From Alcaligenaceae bacterium SAGV5 (GTDB taxonomy: Bacteria; Pseudomonadota; Gammaproteobacteria; Burkholderiales; Burkholderiaceae_B): a stretch of 64,000 nucleotides of DNA. The number at the start of each line of letters is the position of its first letter. The stretch's first letter is position 1. This document shows, piece after piece, positions 63,820-64,000 of the stretch. The notes below the pieces were generated by a model that was not told the DNA's origin, made no database searches, and saw only the letters and a list, made by a program, of their open reading frames with translations. Made by a program: the position numbers and the translations under genes. The stretch lies in assembly GCA_009360345.1 (NCBI GenBank), contig SPDP01000002.1, positions 186,001 to 250,000 of the forward strand, in the 5' to 3' direction.

Positions 63820-64000
63820 ATGAAACTGTTTTCCAGGAATGGACTGATGGCGCTGCTGGTCGCGGGATTCCTCGCGGGCTGCGGCGGCGACGGCGCGGTC
63901 ACGCCCAGCGGCGGAGGCGGGGCCACGCCGCCGACTCCGACGCCGACCCCCGATCCCTATGCCGACAGCACGGCCAAGCCGCCCGCGACGATCACCGACC
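63820..64000 (+). CDS. Predicted lipoprotein, 3' truncated by the window edge
   Basis: The ATG at 63820 follows an AGGGAG ribosome site and opens a clear lipoprotein signal (MALLVAGFLAGC, Cys21). A Gly/Pro/Thr-rich linker, GGGGATPPTPTPTPDPY, follows. Only 60 codons are visible, so the mature domain cannot be identified. The Gly-rich tether resembles that of the HmuY-like lipoprotein at 34354, but the visible sequence is too short to claim homology. Confidence 0.75.
   Translation, partial: MKLFSRNGLMALLVAGFLAGCGGDGAVTPSGGGGATPPTPTPTPDPYADSTAKPPATITD

Overview
The window comes from a high-GC betaproteobacterium and reads most like Bordetella/Achromobacter (Alcaligenaceae). The evidence is the mreB-mreC-mreD-mrdA-rodA block divergent from gatCAB, the folC-SPOR-cvpA-purF run, the cysI-DUF934-cobA run, and six Bug (TctC-type) solute receptors, a family greatly expanded in that group. 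No rRNA, tRNA, CRISPR array, prophage or intact insertion sequence was recognised.

Accessory metabolism, 1-16169. A 5'-truncated LeuD-like dehydratase subunit and a Bug receptor face an enolase-superfamily dehydratase and its IclR regulator. Divergent from that regulator, 3817-12924 is one long plus-strand transcription unit. It holds an Fbp-type ABC importer, two different TauD-like dioxygenases, a D-2-hydroxyacid dehydrogenase, a second enolase-superfamily enzyme and a Bug receptor. A second IclR gene then diverges from an SMP-30 lactonase/Bug/NIPSNAP module.

Housekeeping core, 16217-25604. The cell-shape operon runs on the minus strand (mreB, mreC, mreD, mrdA, rodA), with an attenuator-like hairpin after mreB. 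gatC, gatA and gatB run on the plus strand.

Mixed region, 25614-38744. It holds a histidine phosphatase, RidA, Bug and FAH-family genes, a LysR gene and an IclR gene facing an RraA-like/Bug pair, a Fur-box-associated TonB receptor with a tandem-domain HmuY-like lipoprotein, and a polar amino-acid ABC transporter.

Region 38747-50439. pyrE is followed by two adjacent genes for eukaryote-like F-box proteins. These are paralogues, and the second has a long Ser/Pro/Ala-rich N-terminus without acidic residues. They are the most unusual proteins here and candidates for exported effectors. Then come dsbB, marC, cobA, DUF934 and cysI (siroheme and sulfite reduction), purF, cvpA, a SPOR protein and folC.

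Region 50525-64000. A methionine aminopeptidase and a DUF2207 membrane protein precede a catabolic cluster: NicC-like flavin monooxygenase, IclR, GntR, carboxymuconolactone-decarboxylase-like protein, LigI-like lactonase and Bug. A 242-bp nested palindrome follows. Then come a beta-keto acid cleavage enzyme, glutathione reductase, two methyltransferases, a Dabb protein and the start of a lipoprotein gene.

Non-coding structure is rich. There is a three-copy REP-like hairpin family with compensatory changes, a second short repeat at two gene ends, five good terminators, a Fur box, and a recurrent pattern of short palindromes with a 5-7 base spacer at promoters next to IclR-family regulators.
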